7,815 nucleotides of DNA from Bacteroidota bacterium (GTDB taxonomy: Bacteria; Bacteroidota; Ignavibacteria; Ignavibacteriales; Ignavibacteriaceae). Of this stretch, positions 1 to 5,377 are shown piece by piece (within the stretch, counting starts at the first letter, position 1; each line of letters starts with the position of its first letter). The position numbers and the translations under genes are program-made. The stretch covers positions 1 to 7,815 of the forward strand of contig JAJRSV010000265.1 of assembly GCA_024278655.1 (NCBI GenBank), written 5' to 3'. The notes under the pieces are model-generated. The model did not search any database. It was given only the letters and a program-made list of their open reading frames with translations, and was not told the origin of the DNA.

Positions 1-300
1 ATTACCTGGATAAAGGCTCTCTCGTCTGTTAATGGTGTTTACTTGATAAAGGATAAAAAAACAGGAAAACTTTATGTTGGATCAGCATATGGTGTACAGG
101 GAATCTATGGAAGATGGTCGGTATATGCTAAAAATGGACATGGAGGAAATCAAGAACTCAAAGAATTGGACGCTAAAAGCTTTAGGTTTTCAATTCTTGA
201 AATTGTTCCATCTACGTCTACTGCTGATTATGTGATTGAATGTGAAAACAAATGGAAAGCCAAACTGGGTACACGTGAGTTTGGATTAAATAAAAATTAG
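1..300 (+). CDS. GIY-YIG nuclease domain protein, 3' part (5' end outside window)
   Basis: The reading frame is open to the first base of the window, so the gene begins further left. A TTG at 43 is in frame but would remove the first half of the nuclease motif and is not a credible start. The visible 99 residues are a nearly complete GIY-YIG domain, a metal-dependent DNA-cleaving fold. Numbered from the window edge, GVY is at 12-14, KLYVGSAYG at 23-31, GRW with the catalytic-type Arg at 37-39, a Glu three residues before a Trp near 82, and a terminal GLNKN with the conserved Asn. All five residue types known to be important in the family are therefore present, which suggests an active enzyme. 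The order resembles a group of uncharacterised bacterial proteins in which this domain sits at the C-terminus after an unrelated N-terminal half, invisible here. The biological role (defence, mobile element or repair) cannot be decided. Confidence 0.85.
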   Translation: MTWIKALSSVNGVYLIKDKKTGKLYVGSAYGVQGIYGRWSVYAKNGHGGNQELKELDAKSFRFSILEIVPSTSTADYVIECENKWKAKLGTREFGLNKN

Positions 301-509
301 TTCGCAGGAAAATACGTTTCATGAGAGCTGATTCGCTCCCGCCAGTACTTTAGTAAACATATCATAGGTTGATTGGCACAATTGAAAAAACAGTAGCATT
401 TCCCACAATTTAACTTTGGCTATATTCAAAAAATAATATTAAATTAAAGCAGAAGTTTACACTAATCAAAAAATTGCAGAACAAACAATTATTATTATAA
501 CTTTTACTC

Positions 510-522
510 CTGCCGGTGGCAG
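510..522. repeat. Short perfect palindrome CTGCC-GGT-GGCAG upstream of the TetR pair
   Basis: Two 5-bp arms around a 3-bp centre lie 17 bp before the first tetR start codon. The position suits an autoregulatory operator or a small mRNA hairpin near the ribosome entry site. TetR operators are usually longer, so the assignment is weak. The rest of 301-539 is AT-rich and holds no convincing gene or clean promoter match. Confidence 0.25.
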
Positions 523-539
523 AAGGATTAGAACGTTAG

Positions 540-1109
540 ATGAGATACAAAGAATTCAATAGAAACAGGGTGCTGGAAAAATGCATAAATCTGTTTTGGA
601 GGCAGGGTTTTAATGCTACACCTGTAAGTAATATTGTTAATGTTACCGGCGTTAACCGCTTTTCGCTTTATTCGGAATTCGGAAACAAAGAGGGCATACT
701 TTACGCGGCTATACAACTCTATTTGGAGCGTATCGCTTTCAGAAACCTTAAGCTGTTATCAGAAGGTCAGGCAGATGCAGGTTCATTGAGAGCATTTTTT
801 AACGCCTTTCTTCAACGGGATGAAAACTATCCGCAGGGTTGTTTTCTTATTTATATTGCTACCGAATTGGGGAAAAGTAATGAAGAGGTGAACAGCATCC
901 TGCGTAACTATTTGAATTCGTTGCATAAAGCTTTTCTTCAATGGGCACAAACCGGTAACTTCCAATACGACAATGTAATTATCAACCAGCTTGTGGGGCT
1001 GTACTGCTCTGCTATGTGTTTCGGCATCATATTATCGGAACACGAGTTGAAGGATTATCTAAACAAAAATTTGAACGTGATTTTAAAAGACCGTTTGTCC
1101 TATGCCTAA
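540..1109 (+). CDS. TetR/AcrR-family transcriptional repressor (first of pair)
   Basis: This is a 189-residue protein, a normal TetR length. The N-terminal DNA-binding part (about 8-55) shows the family pattern: a first helix ending LFWRQGFNATPV, then a helix-turn-helix around 27-48 with the recognition helix NRFSLYSEFG followed by NKEGIL. The C-terminal half should form the dimer and ligand pocket; it contains PQGCFLIYIATELG (about 98-111), a pattern seen in many AcrR-like regulators at the start of a ligand-domain helix. No strong SD precedes the ATG, only AGAAGGA 12 bases upstream. The gene overlaps the next tetR by 8 bp, so the two are almost certainly co-transcribed and probably translationally coupled. 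The ligand is unknown. Likely targets are its own promoter and the SRPBCC gene downstream, but this is inferred from position only. Confidence 0.88.
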   Translation: MRYKEFNRNRVLEKCINLFWRQGFNATPVSNIVNVTGVNRFSLYSEFGNKEGILYAAIQLYLERIAFRNLKLLSEGQADAGSLRAFFNAFLQRDENYPQGCFLIYIATELGKSNEEVNSILRNYLNSLHKAFLQWAQTGNFQYDNVIINQLVGLYCSAMCFGIILSEHELKDYLNKNLNVILKDRLSYA

Positions 1110-1677
1110 GTACTTAGATATACCGTTTAACGAAATCGTACAAAAAGCACAAATGCTTTTTTGGATGAATGGATTTAAAGCAGTCACTCCGGAAGACCTG
1201 GCTGATGAGTTGAATGTAAGCGTTTCGACAATCTACAACAAATACGGGAAAGATTATCTTTTTTTAGAAGCCCTGAACAGTTACGTTTCGTCCTTCTCGG
1301 ACCCTACACTTAAAGCTATGCGCGATTCCGATAAGGGTCTGGAAACTTTTCGGGAGGTCTTTTATCAATTGATTGATGCACTGCTTGACGGCGGATTCCC
1401 CAAGAGCTGCCTGATGGTAAACACCGTTGTGGAGTTGAAGAGTGATATGGACGAATTGAATCATCTCTACGATAAATATTTTAAGAATATTAGAAAAAGT
1501 TACACCGTAGTCTTGGAACGCGCATATAAACTGAGAGAGATAAAGAATTATCAGAAAATTCCGGATTACGTGGAATTTCTCCTCGGAGTAATTTTCGGGC
1601 TGAGTGTGCTTTATAAAGTAAAAACAAGAGAAGAACTGCGGGCGCACATCGATGAGCAGTTATCGCTCATCAAATAA
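1102..1677 (+). CDS. TetR/AcrR-family transcriptional repressor (second of pair)
   Basis: This is a 191-residue TetR-family protein. The helix-turn-helix lies at about 29-49 (TPEDLADELNV, then SVSTIYNKYG), preceded by the usual LFWMNGFKAV. A ligand-domain segment with KSCLMVNTVVEL (about 101-112) matches the position of GCFLIYIATEL in the upstream regulator. The two proteins are thus alignable along their length but clearly diverged, which suggests an old duplication or two members of the same subfamily brought together. The start ATG lies within the last codons of the upstream gene (shared ATGCCTAA), a layout typical of translational coupling. The stop is followed 82 bp later by the SRPBCC start, which has its own promoter match. 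Whether the two regulators form homodimers or a heterodimer cannot be seen. Confidence 0.88.
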   Translation: MPKYLDIPFNEIVQKAQMLFWMNGFKAVTPEDLADELNVSVSTIYNKYGKDYLFLEALNSYVSSFSDPTLKAMRDSDKGLETFREVFYQLIDALLDGGFPKSCLMVNTVVELKSDMDELNHLYDKYFKNIRKSYTVVLERAYKLREIKNYQKIPDYVEFLLGVIFGLSVLYKVKTREELRAHIDEQLSLIK

Positions 1678-1693
1678 TAACTGAACGCTATTT

Positions 1694-1724
1694 TTTGAAG
1701 ACTTTCCATCCAACAATAGATTTG
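1694..1724 (+). promoter_or_regulatory. Bacteroidota-type promoter for the SRPBCC gene
   Basis: TTTG at 1694-1697 is followed after exactly 19 bases by TAGATTTG at 1717-1724. This is a full match to the known Bacteroidota housekeeping consensus, TTTG at -33 and TAnnTTTG at -7. Transcription should begin a few bases after 1724, leaving a leader of roughly 30 bases before the ATG at 1760. The -7 box overlaps the left arm of an inverted repeat (1719-1730), so a repressor bound there would block the promoter. Confidence 0.65.
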
Positions 1725-1771
1725 TATCATCAACTAACAACAAACGAAAGGAGTTCGTTATGATACAAATC
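1719..1771. repeat. Nested inverted repeat over -7 box, SD and start codon
   Basis: The outer arms GATTTGTATCAT (1719-1730) and ATGATACAAATC (1760-1771) are perfect 12-bp reverse complements. Their centres are 41 bp apart, close to four helical turns. Inside lies a second perfect inverted repeat, AACGAA (1743-1748) and TTCGTT (1754-1759), whose 5-base loop is AGGAG, the SD core. The right arms are contiguous and the left arms are separated by a 12-base G-free spacer. As DNA, this could be a two-site operator for the TetR proteins. As RNA, a transcript starting upstream of 1719 could fold so that the start codon is paired. The geometry is seen; both roles are inferred. Confidence 0.6.
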
Positions 1772-2172
1772 GCAGTAACAAAACAGGTTGATTCGCCAGC
1801 CGATAAAGTATGGGAGAAAGTTGCATCATTTAGTGGAATCGAAGATTATTCACCCATTGCCAGATCGGTAGTAAAAGGAAACGGCGTAGGTGCCAAAAGA
1901 ACCTGCTACATGCCCGACGATGCAGAAATTCACGAGGCATTGAGTATGGTGGACCACGACAATATGCATCTGGAATATGAGATGTTCAGCGGACCTTTCC
2001 AATTAAGAATTACAAGGGAAAAGTTACGGTTAAGCCGTTAAGCGAAACTACTTCGGAAGTAACGTGGGGCTCTGAATTTGAATTAGACGGTGCCAGCGAA
2101 TCTGAAATCAAGCCACTGTTCGAAGGATTTTATGCTGCCACAATTGATGGGTTGGGTACACTTCTGAAGTAG
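1760..2172 (+). pseudogene. SRPBCC-fold (polyketide cyclase/dehydrase-like) protein, single-base frameshift
   Basis: The first frame runs from ATG 1760 (SD AAAGGAG at 1747-1753) and is closed by TAA at 2039. From about base 1999 the next frame continues the same protein to a TAG at 2170-2172. It reads PIKNYKGKVTVKPLSE, then SEVTWGSEFELDG and a final helix ending GLGTLLK. Joined at TTTCC (1996-2000), where one C appears to be missing, the product is 137 residues, the usual size of a single SRPBCC (START-like, helix-grip) domain. It would begin MIQIAVTKQVDSPADKVWEKV, with the helical and strand pattern that makes up the hydrophobic ligand cavity. Members bind or cyclise small lipophilic molecules, and many are of unknown function. 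The downstream half has kept coding sense, so the break is recent or a sequencing error. No canonical slippery motif for programmed frameshifting is visible. Position after two tetR genes suggests that it is their target. Confidence 0.8.
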
Positions 2173-2179
2173 AAATTAA

Positions 2180-2215
2180 AACCGCTGCGGGCAATGTATA
2201 AAAGCTATAGCGGTT
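2180..2215. repeat. Hairpin A (AACCGCT / AGCGGTT) after the SRPBCC gene
   Basis: Arms at 2180-2186 and 2209-2215 form a 7-bp perfect stem with a 22-base loop. It begins 8 bases after the SRPBCC stop. No T-run follows it, so it is not a classic intrinsic terminator. Its left arm, extended to AAACCGCTGC (2179-2188), also pairs perfectly with the left arm of the next hairpin (2250-2259). Confidence 0.4.
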
Positions 2216-2249
2216 GAAGTGATATAATTTACATCAATAAAATAATTCA

Positions 2250-2284
2250 GCAGCGGTTTAAAATGCATTGCTTTTTACCGCTGC
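2250..2284. terminator. Hairpin B (GCAGCGGT / ACCGCTGC), possible bidirectional terminator
   Basis: An 8-bp GC-rich outer stem (2250-2257 with 2277-2284) encloses further pairing, AAAA with TTTT and GC with GC around an ATT loop, giving about 14 pairs with small internal mismatches. It lies between the SRPBCC gene on the plus strand and a minus-strand coding remnant that points towards it, the usual place for a shared terminator. The flanks are AT-rich but have no long uninterrupted T-run, so termination is not certain. Confidence 0.4.
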
Positions 2285-2325
2285 GTAATTATATTTTAAC
2301 CACTAAGATATTCTGATATTAATGG

Positions 2326-2459
2326 TTATAATATGCCTATCAAGCTGAATAACAACGCATCAGGGTCGCTTGTAGTTTGGTTATTCTGGCGAAGTTCTTT
2401 GGCTTCTGATAAATTACCGGTAGTTATGTTTTTATCAGCTTATCGATATGTCGTTTGAT
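2326..2459 (-). pseudogene. Minus-strand coding remnant, frameshifted, family not recognised
   Basis: Read on the minus strand, bases 2439 to 2326 are open and end in TAA. They encode a sequence that looks like real protein, including NLSEAKELRQNNQ, then TTSDPDALLFSLIGIL at the C-terminus. Immediately upstream the adjacent frame (2459 to 2427) reads IKRHIDKLIKT before a stop. If one A is restored in the A-run near 2430, the two join as IKRHIDKLIK followed by NITTGNLSEAKEL, an amphipathic and plausible continuation. Only about 45 residues can be followed; beyond 2460 the sequence runs into the leader of the plus-strand lipoprotein gene, so the 5' part is lost. I cannot name the family. A 41-codon plus-strand frame over the same DNA (from 2333) is hydrophobic and looks like the complementary shadow. 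The call rests on sequence appearance alone. Confidence 0.3.
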
Positions 2460-2470
2460 CGTAAAATATA

Positions 2471-2477
2471 AAGGAGG
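2471..2477 (+). promoter_or_regulatory. Strong SD (AAGGAGG) that fixes the lipoprotein start
   Basis: AAGGAGG ends 4 bases before the ATG at 2482. It shows that translation starts there rather than at the in-frame TTG at 2455, which would put nine polar residues in front of the signal peptide. Confidence 0.75.
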
Positions 2478-2481
2478 ATTT

Positions 2482-2952
2482 ATGAAAATTTTAACTCTAA
2501 GTTTTTCAATTCTTCTTACATTTTATGGCTGCGATCTGCTTACCAATTCATCCGGTAATTCAACCCCAATTCACAAAACGGTGATTAGCGGCGGAGTTGA
2601 ATACTCTCTTGATATTCCTGCAAATAGTTTTTCACTAAATGATACACTGTCAATTTCTTTTAAAGTAAAAAATATTTCAACTTCAATAAAAGAATTTAAT
2701 TTTTCCAATATCCAACAACTTGCATATCAACTAATCGATCAGAACAATAATATCGCTACTTACTATCTATATATTGTTTCACCTGCTCTAAGTCATTTTT
2801 CACTCAAACCCGGCGAAACAAAAGAGTATAATCAAATTGGATTATTTAAAGATAACAGTGGGAATTATATAAATCGCGGTAAATATTCATTGGTTGTTTT
2901 TCTTGCGGATAATAATTCTCCCAGGTTAAAGTTAGAAATTTCAGTCAATTAA
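2482..2952 (+). CDS. Small lipoprotein with BsuPI-like immunoglobulin-type domain
   Basis: From the ATG at 2482 the protein has 156 residues. It opens with a lipoprotein signal, MKILTLSFSILLTFYGC; the Cys at 17 is the expected lipidation site, followed by DLLTNSSGNS, a flexible tether. The mature part is one beta-rich domain. The sequence LNDTLSISFKVKNIST, the segment AYQLIDQNN, the phrase LKPGETKEYNQIG and the near-terminal NRGKYSLVVFLAD follow the pattern of BsuPI-like domains (intracellular proteinase inhibitor fold), common in secreted and lipid-anchored proteins of unknown function. Protease inhibition should not be assumed. It should sit in the inner or outer membrane, facing the periplasm or the surface. 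It has its own SD and is 158 bp from the next gene, so it may be a single-gene unit. Confidence 0.7.
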   Translation: MKILTLSFSILLTFYGCDLLTNSSGNSTPIHKTVISGGVEYSLDIPANSFSLNDTLSISFKVKNISTSIKEFNFSNIQQLAYQLIDQNNNIATYYLYIVSPALSHFSLKPGETKEYNQIGLFKDNSGNYINRGKYSLVVFLADNNSPRLKLEISVN

Positions 2953-3002
2953 AAAGTAACCCAACCCGCAATTCAAAGCATTAGCTATTGCAATTTGTTC
3001 GT

Positions 3003-3034
3003 TTTGAAAATTATAAAGTTTATAAATACTTTTA
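3003..3034 (+). promoter_or_regulatory. Possible Bacteroidota-type promoter for the thioesterase gene
   Basis: TTTG at 3003-3006 is followed after 20 bases by TACTTTTA (3027-3034), one mismatch from TAnnTTTG. It lies 77 bp before the start codon at 3111. The surrounding DNA is AT-rich, so a chance match is quite possible. Confidence 0.35.
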
Positions 3035-3110
3035 CTTACCGAATTAACAGATATGGTTACAATAGCTGATAAGCAGAAACTAATTTAATAGAATACACAA
3101 GGAGATTTTT

Positions 3111-3617
3111 ATGCTTCACAAAATTCATGGTAAGCAGCAGAATTCTAAATTTTGCTTTGTGTGCGGATTGAAAAACAATTTTGGTATTCACGCTCACTTT
3201 TACGTTACCGAAAATCAGGAACTGATTGCTTTATTTACTCCTTCGGAAGAACATCAAAGTTATCCCGGAAGACTTCACGGCGGTATTGCCTCAGCTATTC
3301 TCGATGAAACAATCGGAAGAGCAATTTTAAGCAAATATGAAACCGAAGTCTGGGGTGTTACAATAGAATTAAACTTAAAATTCAAAAAGCCGATTCCTCT
3401 TAATCAGCAGTTAAAAGTTATCGGCAGAATCACAAATGAGAACAACAGGATGTTTGAAGGAACGGGAGAAATAATCCTGCCGAACGGTGATGTTGCAGTA
3501 ACTGCCGAAGGCAAATATCTGAAGGTACCCATAGAAAAAATTACCAACTTTGATATTGAAGAAAATGAGTGGCGCGTTGTTGAACTGGAAACGGATCCCA
3601 AAGAGATTGAAATATAA
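3111..3617 (+). CDS. Hotdog-fold thioesterase, PaaI/4HBT-like
   Basis: This is a 168-residue protein with SD AAGGAG (3099-3104) six bases before ATG. The core is a single hotdog domain. RLHGGIASAILDETIGRA (54-71) holds the conserved HGG at 56-58 and the acidic pair D65-E66 on the central helix, where PaaI-type acyl-CoA thioesterases have their nucleophile-activating residue. The strand ELNLKFKKPIPL and a later GEIILPNGDVAVTAEGKYLKV complete the sheet. The N-terminus has CFVCGLKNNFGI (15-26), a short Cys-containing lead-in found in one branch of these proteins. Such enzymes hydrolyse acyl- or aroyl-CoA thioesters in the cytoplasm, and the substrate cannot be told from sequence. About 30 charged residues after the domain form a tail (DIEENEW to the end). 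Neighbours give no pathway clue. Confidence 0.85.
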   Translation: MLHKIHGKQQNSKFCFVCGLKNNFGIHAHFYVTENQELIALFTPSEEHQSYPGRLHGGIASAILDETIGRAILSKYETEVWGVTIELNLKFKKPIPLNQQLKVIGRITNENNRMFEGTGEIILPNGDVAVTAEGKYLKVPIEKITNFDIEENEWRVVELETDPKEIEI

Positions 3618-3710
3618 TTTGCAATAACAGCCAAGTTACAATTTCCTTTCTCAGTCAATTAATATATCTTTTTGTTAATAAAGTTTTTTTTATAATTAAA
3701 TACTAAAGCA

Positions 3711-5030
3711 ATGCTGCATAAATTTTTCCGAATAATATTTTTTATCAACATTTTTTCAGTAAATGTTTTGCCACAAGGCAGTTGGTCGGGTATTAATAGT
3801 CCGACAAACGAATTTCTAAAATCAGTATTCTTTGCCGATAGTTTATACGGCTGGGTTGCAGGCAGTTCCGGCACAATTATCCATACAACCAACGGCGGCA
3901 GCGATTGGATTTTACAGGACAGTAAAATGAATTATGGAATCGAAGATGTTTTTTTCCTGAACAGGAACCTCGGATGGGCAGTTGCATGGAAATTAGATGC
4001 TCCGCCTTTTGGTACCGTAATTCTTAAAACTACAGACGGCGGTAATAACTGGACTAACAGCTTTTACAGGGAAGATAATATTTTTATGCACAGCATTATT
4101 TTTCTCGATTCGCTTAACGGATGGATGGGTGGCGAACCGCACGCATTAGTAAACTCAACTGACGGCGGTACTAATTGGCAGCAGGCGGATATCGATTCAC
4201 TTACGTTTGCTTTCTTTCCGGTTCTTAATATTCAGTTCGATAAAGATAACCCTGATTACGGATACGCCTGCGGCGGAAGATTTGATATTGCCGGTGTTAC
4301 CTGGAGAACATACAACGGCGGTAGTAACTGGACACCGATGGATATAGTTTACGCTCCTGCCGACCCGGTTAACCAACTGTACATTTTCGATTCATTAAAT
4401 GTTATTGGCATTGGCGGCGATCCTGAATTCTTCGGAGTTTTTGTTATGAGAACTTCCGACGGCGGAGTTACATGGGATTATAACGAACTCGGAATTCAGG
4501 GGGTTGCATTCGACCTCGACTTCAGGACAAGTTATGAAGCGTGGAGTCCGTTAGGACCGGAAAGAGGTTTTGTGTTTACGGTTGACAGCGGACAGACCTG
4601 GAGCTACATTGACACACCGGACAGTGCTGCTGTTTACGATGTTGACTTTCCGGATTCGCTGCATGGTTTTGCAGTAGGAGAAAACGGTATGATACTTAAA
4701 TACACTCCGCCCATAATTGATAACATTATAGAAGTAAATGAAACATATCCGAACGAACTAAAGTTATATCAAAACTATCCTAATCCTTTCAATCCCAGTA
4801 CGAAAATTAAATTCGTAATTCCGTACGATGGAGAAAGAAATGCGGTTAATGTAAAATTAATTGTTTACGATGCTTTGGGAAAAGAAGTAGTAGTATTAAT
4901 TGATGATGCATTGCCTACGGGTGAGTATAGTGTAGAATTCAATGCGGGCAATCTGCCAAGTGGTATATATTTCAATAGATTACAGGCAGGAGCTAAAGTT
5001 ATTACTAAGAAGATGCTGCTTCTAAAGTAG
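3711..5030 (+). CDS. T9SS-secreted BNR/YCF48-like repeat protein with type A sorting tail
   Basis: This is a 439-residue exported protein. A hydrophobic signal peptide covers about 1-22 (FFRIIFFINIFSVNVLPQ). The body is a beta-propeller-like series of units, each with a phrase such as FADSLYGWVAG followed by an Asp-box-like turn: NGGSDW (61-66), DGGNNW (109-114), DGGTNW (151-156), NGGSNW (202-207), DGGVTW (250-255) and DSGQTW (292-297). The pattern is closest to YCF48-like/photosynthesis-system-II-assembly-type BNR repeats, which occur widely in secreted proteins with no link to photosynthesis. The last 80 residues are a type A T9SS sorting domain: LYQNYPNPFNPST (362-374), then VYDALGKEV, GEYSVEFNAGNLPSGIYF and a basic-hydrophobic end KKMLLLK. 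The protein should cross the outer membrane and be anchored or released there. There is no SD, and the stretch before ATG is T/A-rich. The ligand or function is unknown. Confidence 0.85.
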   Translation: MLHKFFRIIFFINIFSVNVLPQGSWSGINSPTNEFLKSVFFADSLYGWVAGSSGTIIHTTNGGSDWILQDSKMNYGIEDVFFLNRNLGWAVAWKLDAPPFGTVILKTTDGGNNWTNSFYREDNIFMHSIIFLDSLNGWMGGEPHALVNSTDGGTNWQQADIDSLTFAFFPVLNIQFDKDNPDYGYACGGRFDIAGVTWRTYNGGSNWTPMDIVYAPADPVNQLYIFDSLNVIGIGGDPEFFGVFVMRTSDGGVTWDYNELGIQGVAFDLDFRTSYEAWSPLGPERGFVFTVDSGQTWSYIDTPDSAAVYDVDFPDSLHGFAVGENGMILKYTPPIIDNIIEVNETYPNELKLYQNYPNPFNPSTKIKFVIPYDGERNAVNVKLIVYDALGKEVVVLIDDALPTGEYSVEFNAGNLPSGIYFNRLQAGAKVITKKMLLLK

Positions 5031-5063
5031 TTGAAGTGGCGCTATAAGCAATATTAAAGTGTC

Positions 5064-5095
5064 TCAAAATGAAATATCTGTCTTTTTCAATTTGA
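5064..5095. repeat. AT-rich stem-loop downstream of the BNR-repeat gene
   Basis: TCAAAATGAAA (5064-5074) and TTTCAATTTGA (5085-5095) pair as 5 bp, an A-A mismatch and 5 bp around a 10-base loop, starting 34 bases after the stop at 5030. An A-run rather than a T-run follows it on the plus strand. It may stabilise the mRNA end or be chance pairing in AT-rich DNA. Confidence 0.25.
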
Positions 5096-5192
5096 TAAAA
5101 AAAACACTCATACTCTTGATATTTAACCATTCATATTTTATCTTCAATCCACGATTTTACAGTTCACATATTGGAGAGGGCATTTTATTCCT

Positions 5193-5294
5193 ATGGATAC
5201 AATCTATAAGAAAAATCACAGGGAATCGTTTGGTTTATATTTTCTTGCAGCTATAATCTTTTCGATTATATTGTTAGTTATATCAATCATTTAA
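5193..5294 (+). CDS. Possible 33-residue single-pass membrane protein
   Basis: An ATG at 5193 opens a short frame ending TAA at 5292-5294. The product has a polar, positively charged start (MDTIYKKNHRESFG) followed by about 18 hydrophobic residues (LYFLAAIIFSIILLVISI) to the end, a textbook small membrane protein with the N-terminus inside. A purine-rich GGAGAGGG lies at 5173-5180, which is rather far upstream (12 bases from its end to ATG). It sits alone in a 347-base gap between two genes that converge on it. A different frame over the same DNA (GTG at 5059 to 5256) is longer but looks random. I recognise no family. Such proteins are often subunits or modulators of membrane complexes, but nothing nearby points to a partner. 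The remainder of 5031-5377 shows only weak AT-rich hairpins. Confidence 0.4.
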   Translation: MDTIYKKNHRESFGLYFLAAIIFSIILLVISII

Positions 5295-5377
5295 GGGATA
5301 AGTTTATTAGAATAAGTTCTATACAATAGCTGCTATCTTATTGTAAAGAAGATATAAACATCTTAATGGTGAAAGGA

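Noticed and set aside
1264..1647. 127-codon minus-strand frame across the second tetR gene
   Set aside because: It is the complement of a clear TetR coding sequence and resembles no protein.
1996..2004. Programmed -1 ribosomal frameshift in the SRPBCC gene
   Set aside because: No X-XXY-YYZ slippery heptamer in the right phase; a lost base is simpler.
2180..2284. The GC-rich arms considered as integron attC sites
   Set aside because: The required RYYYAAC/GTTRRRY core pair is not present in the right places and no integrase or cassette array is visible.
2333..2458. 41-codon plus-strand frame in the gap before the lipoprotein
   Set aside because: No SD, and its hydrophobic content is what the complement of the protein-like minus-strand frame would give.
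2455..2481. Upstream TTG start for the lipoprotein
   Set aside because: The strong SD at 2471-2477 and the signal peptide both place the start at ATG 2482.
2941..3662. TCAGTCAATTAA at 2941-2952 and again at 3651-3662, flanking the thioesterase gene as if it were a cassette
   Set aside because: A 12-bp direct repeat somewhere in a window of this size is expected by chance; the first copy includes the end of a coding region and there are no other signs of insertion.
5059..5256. 65-codon plus-strand frame starting with GTG
   Set aside because: No ribosome site, AT-rich random-looking residues, and it overlaps a better short frame at 5193 in another phase.
5322..5345. TACAATA / TATTGTA hairpin before the Asp-box gene stop, considered as a terminator
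   Set aside because: Only seven weak AT-rich pairs, no T-run on either side.
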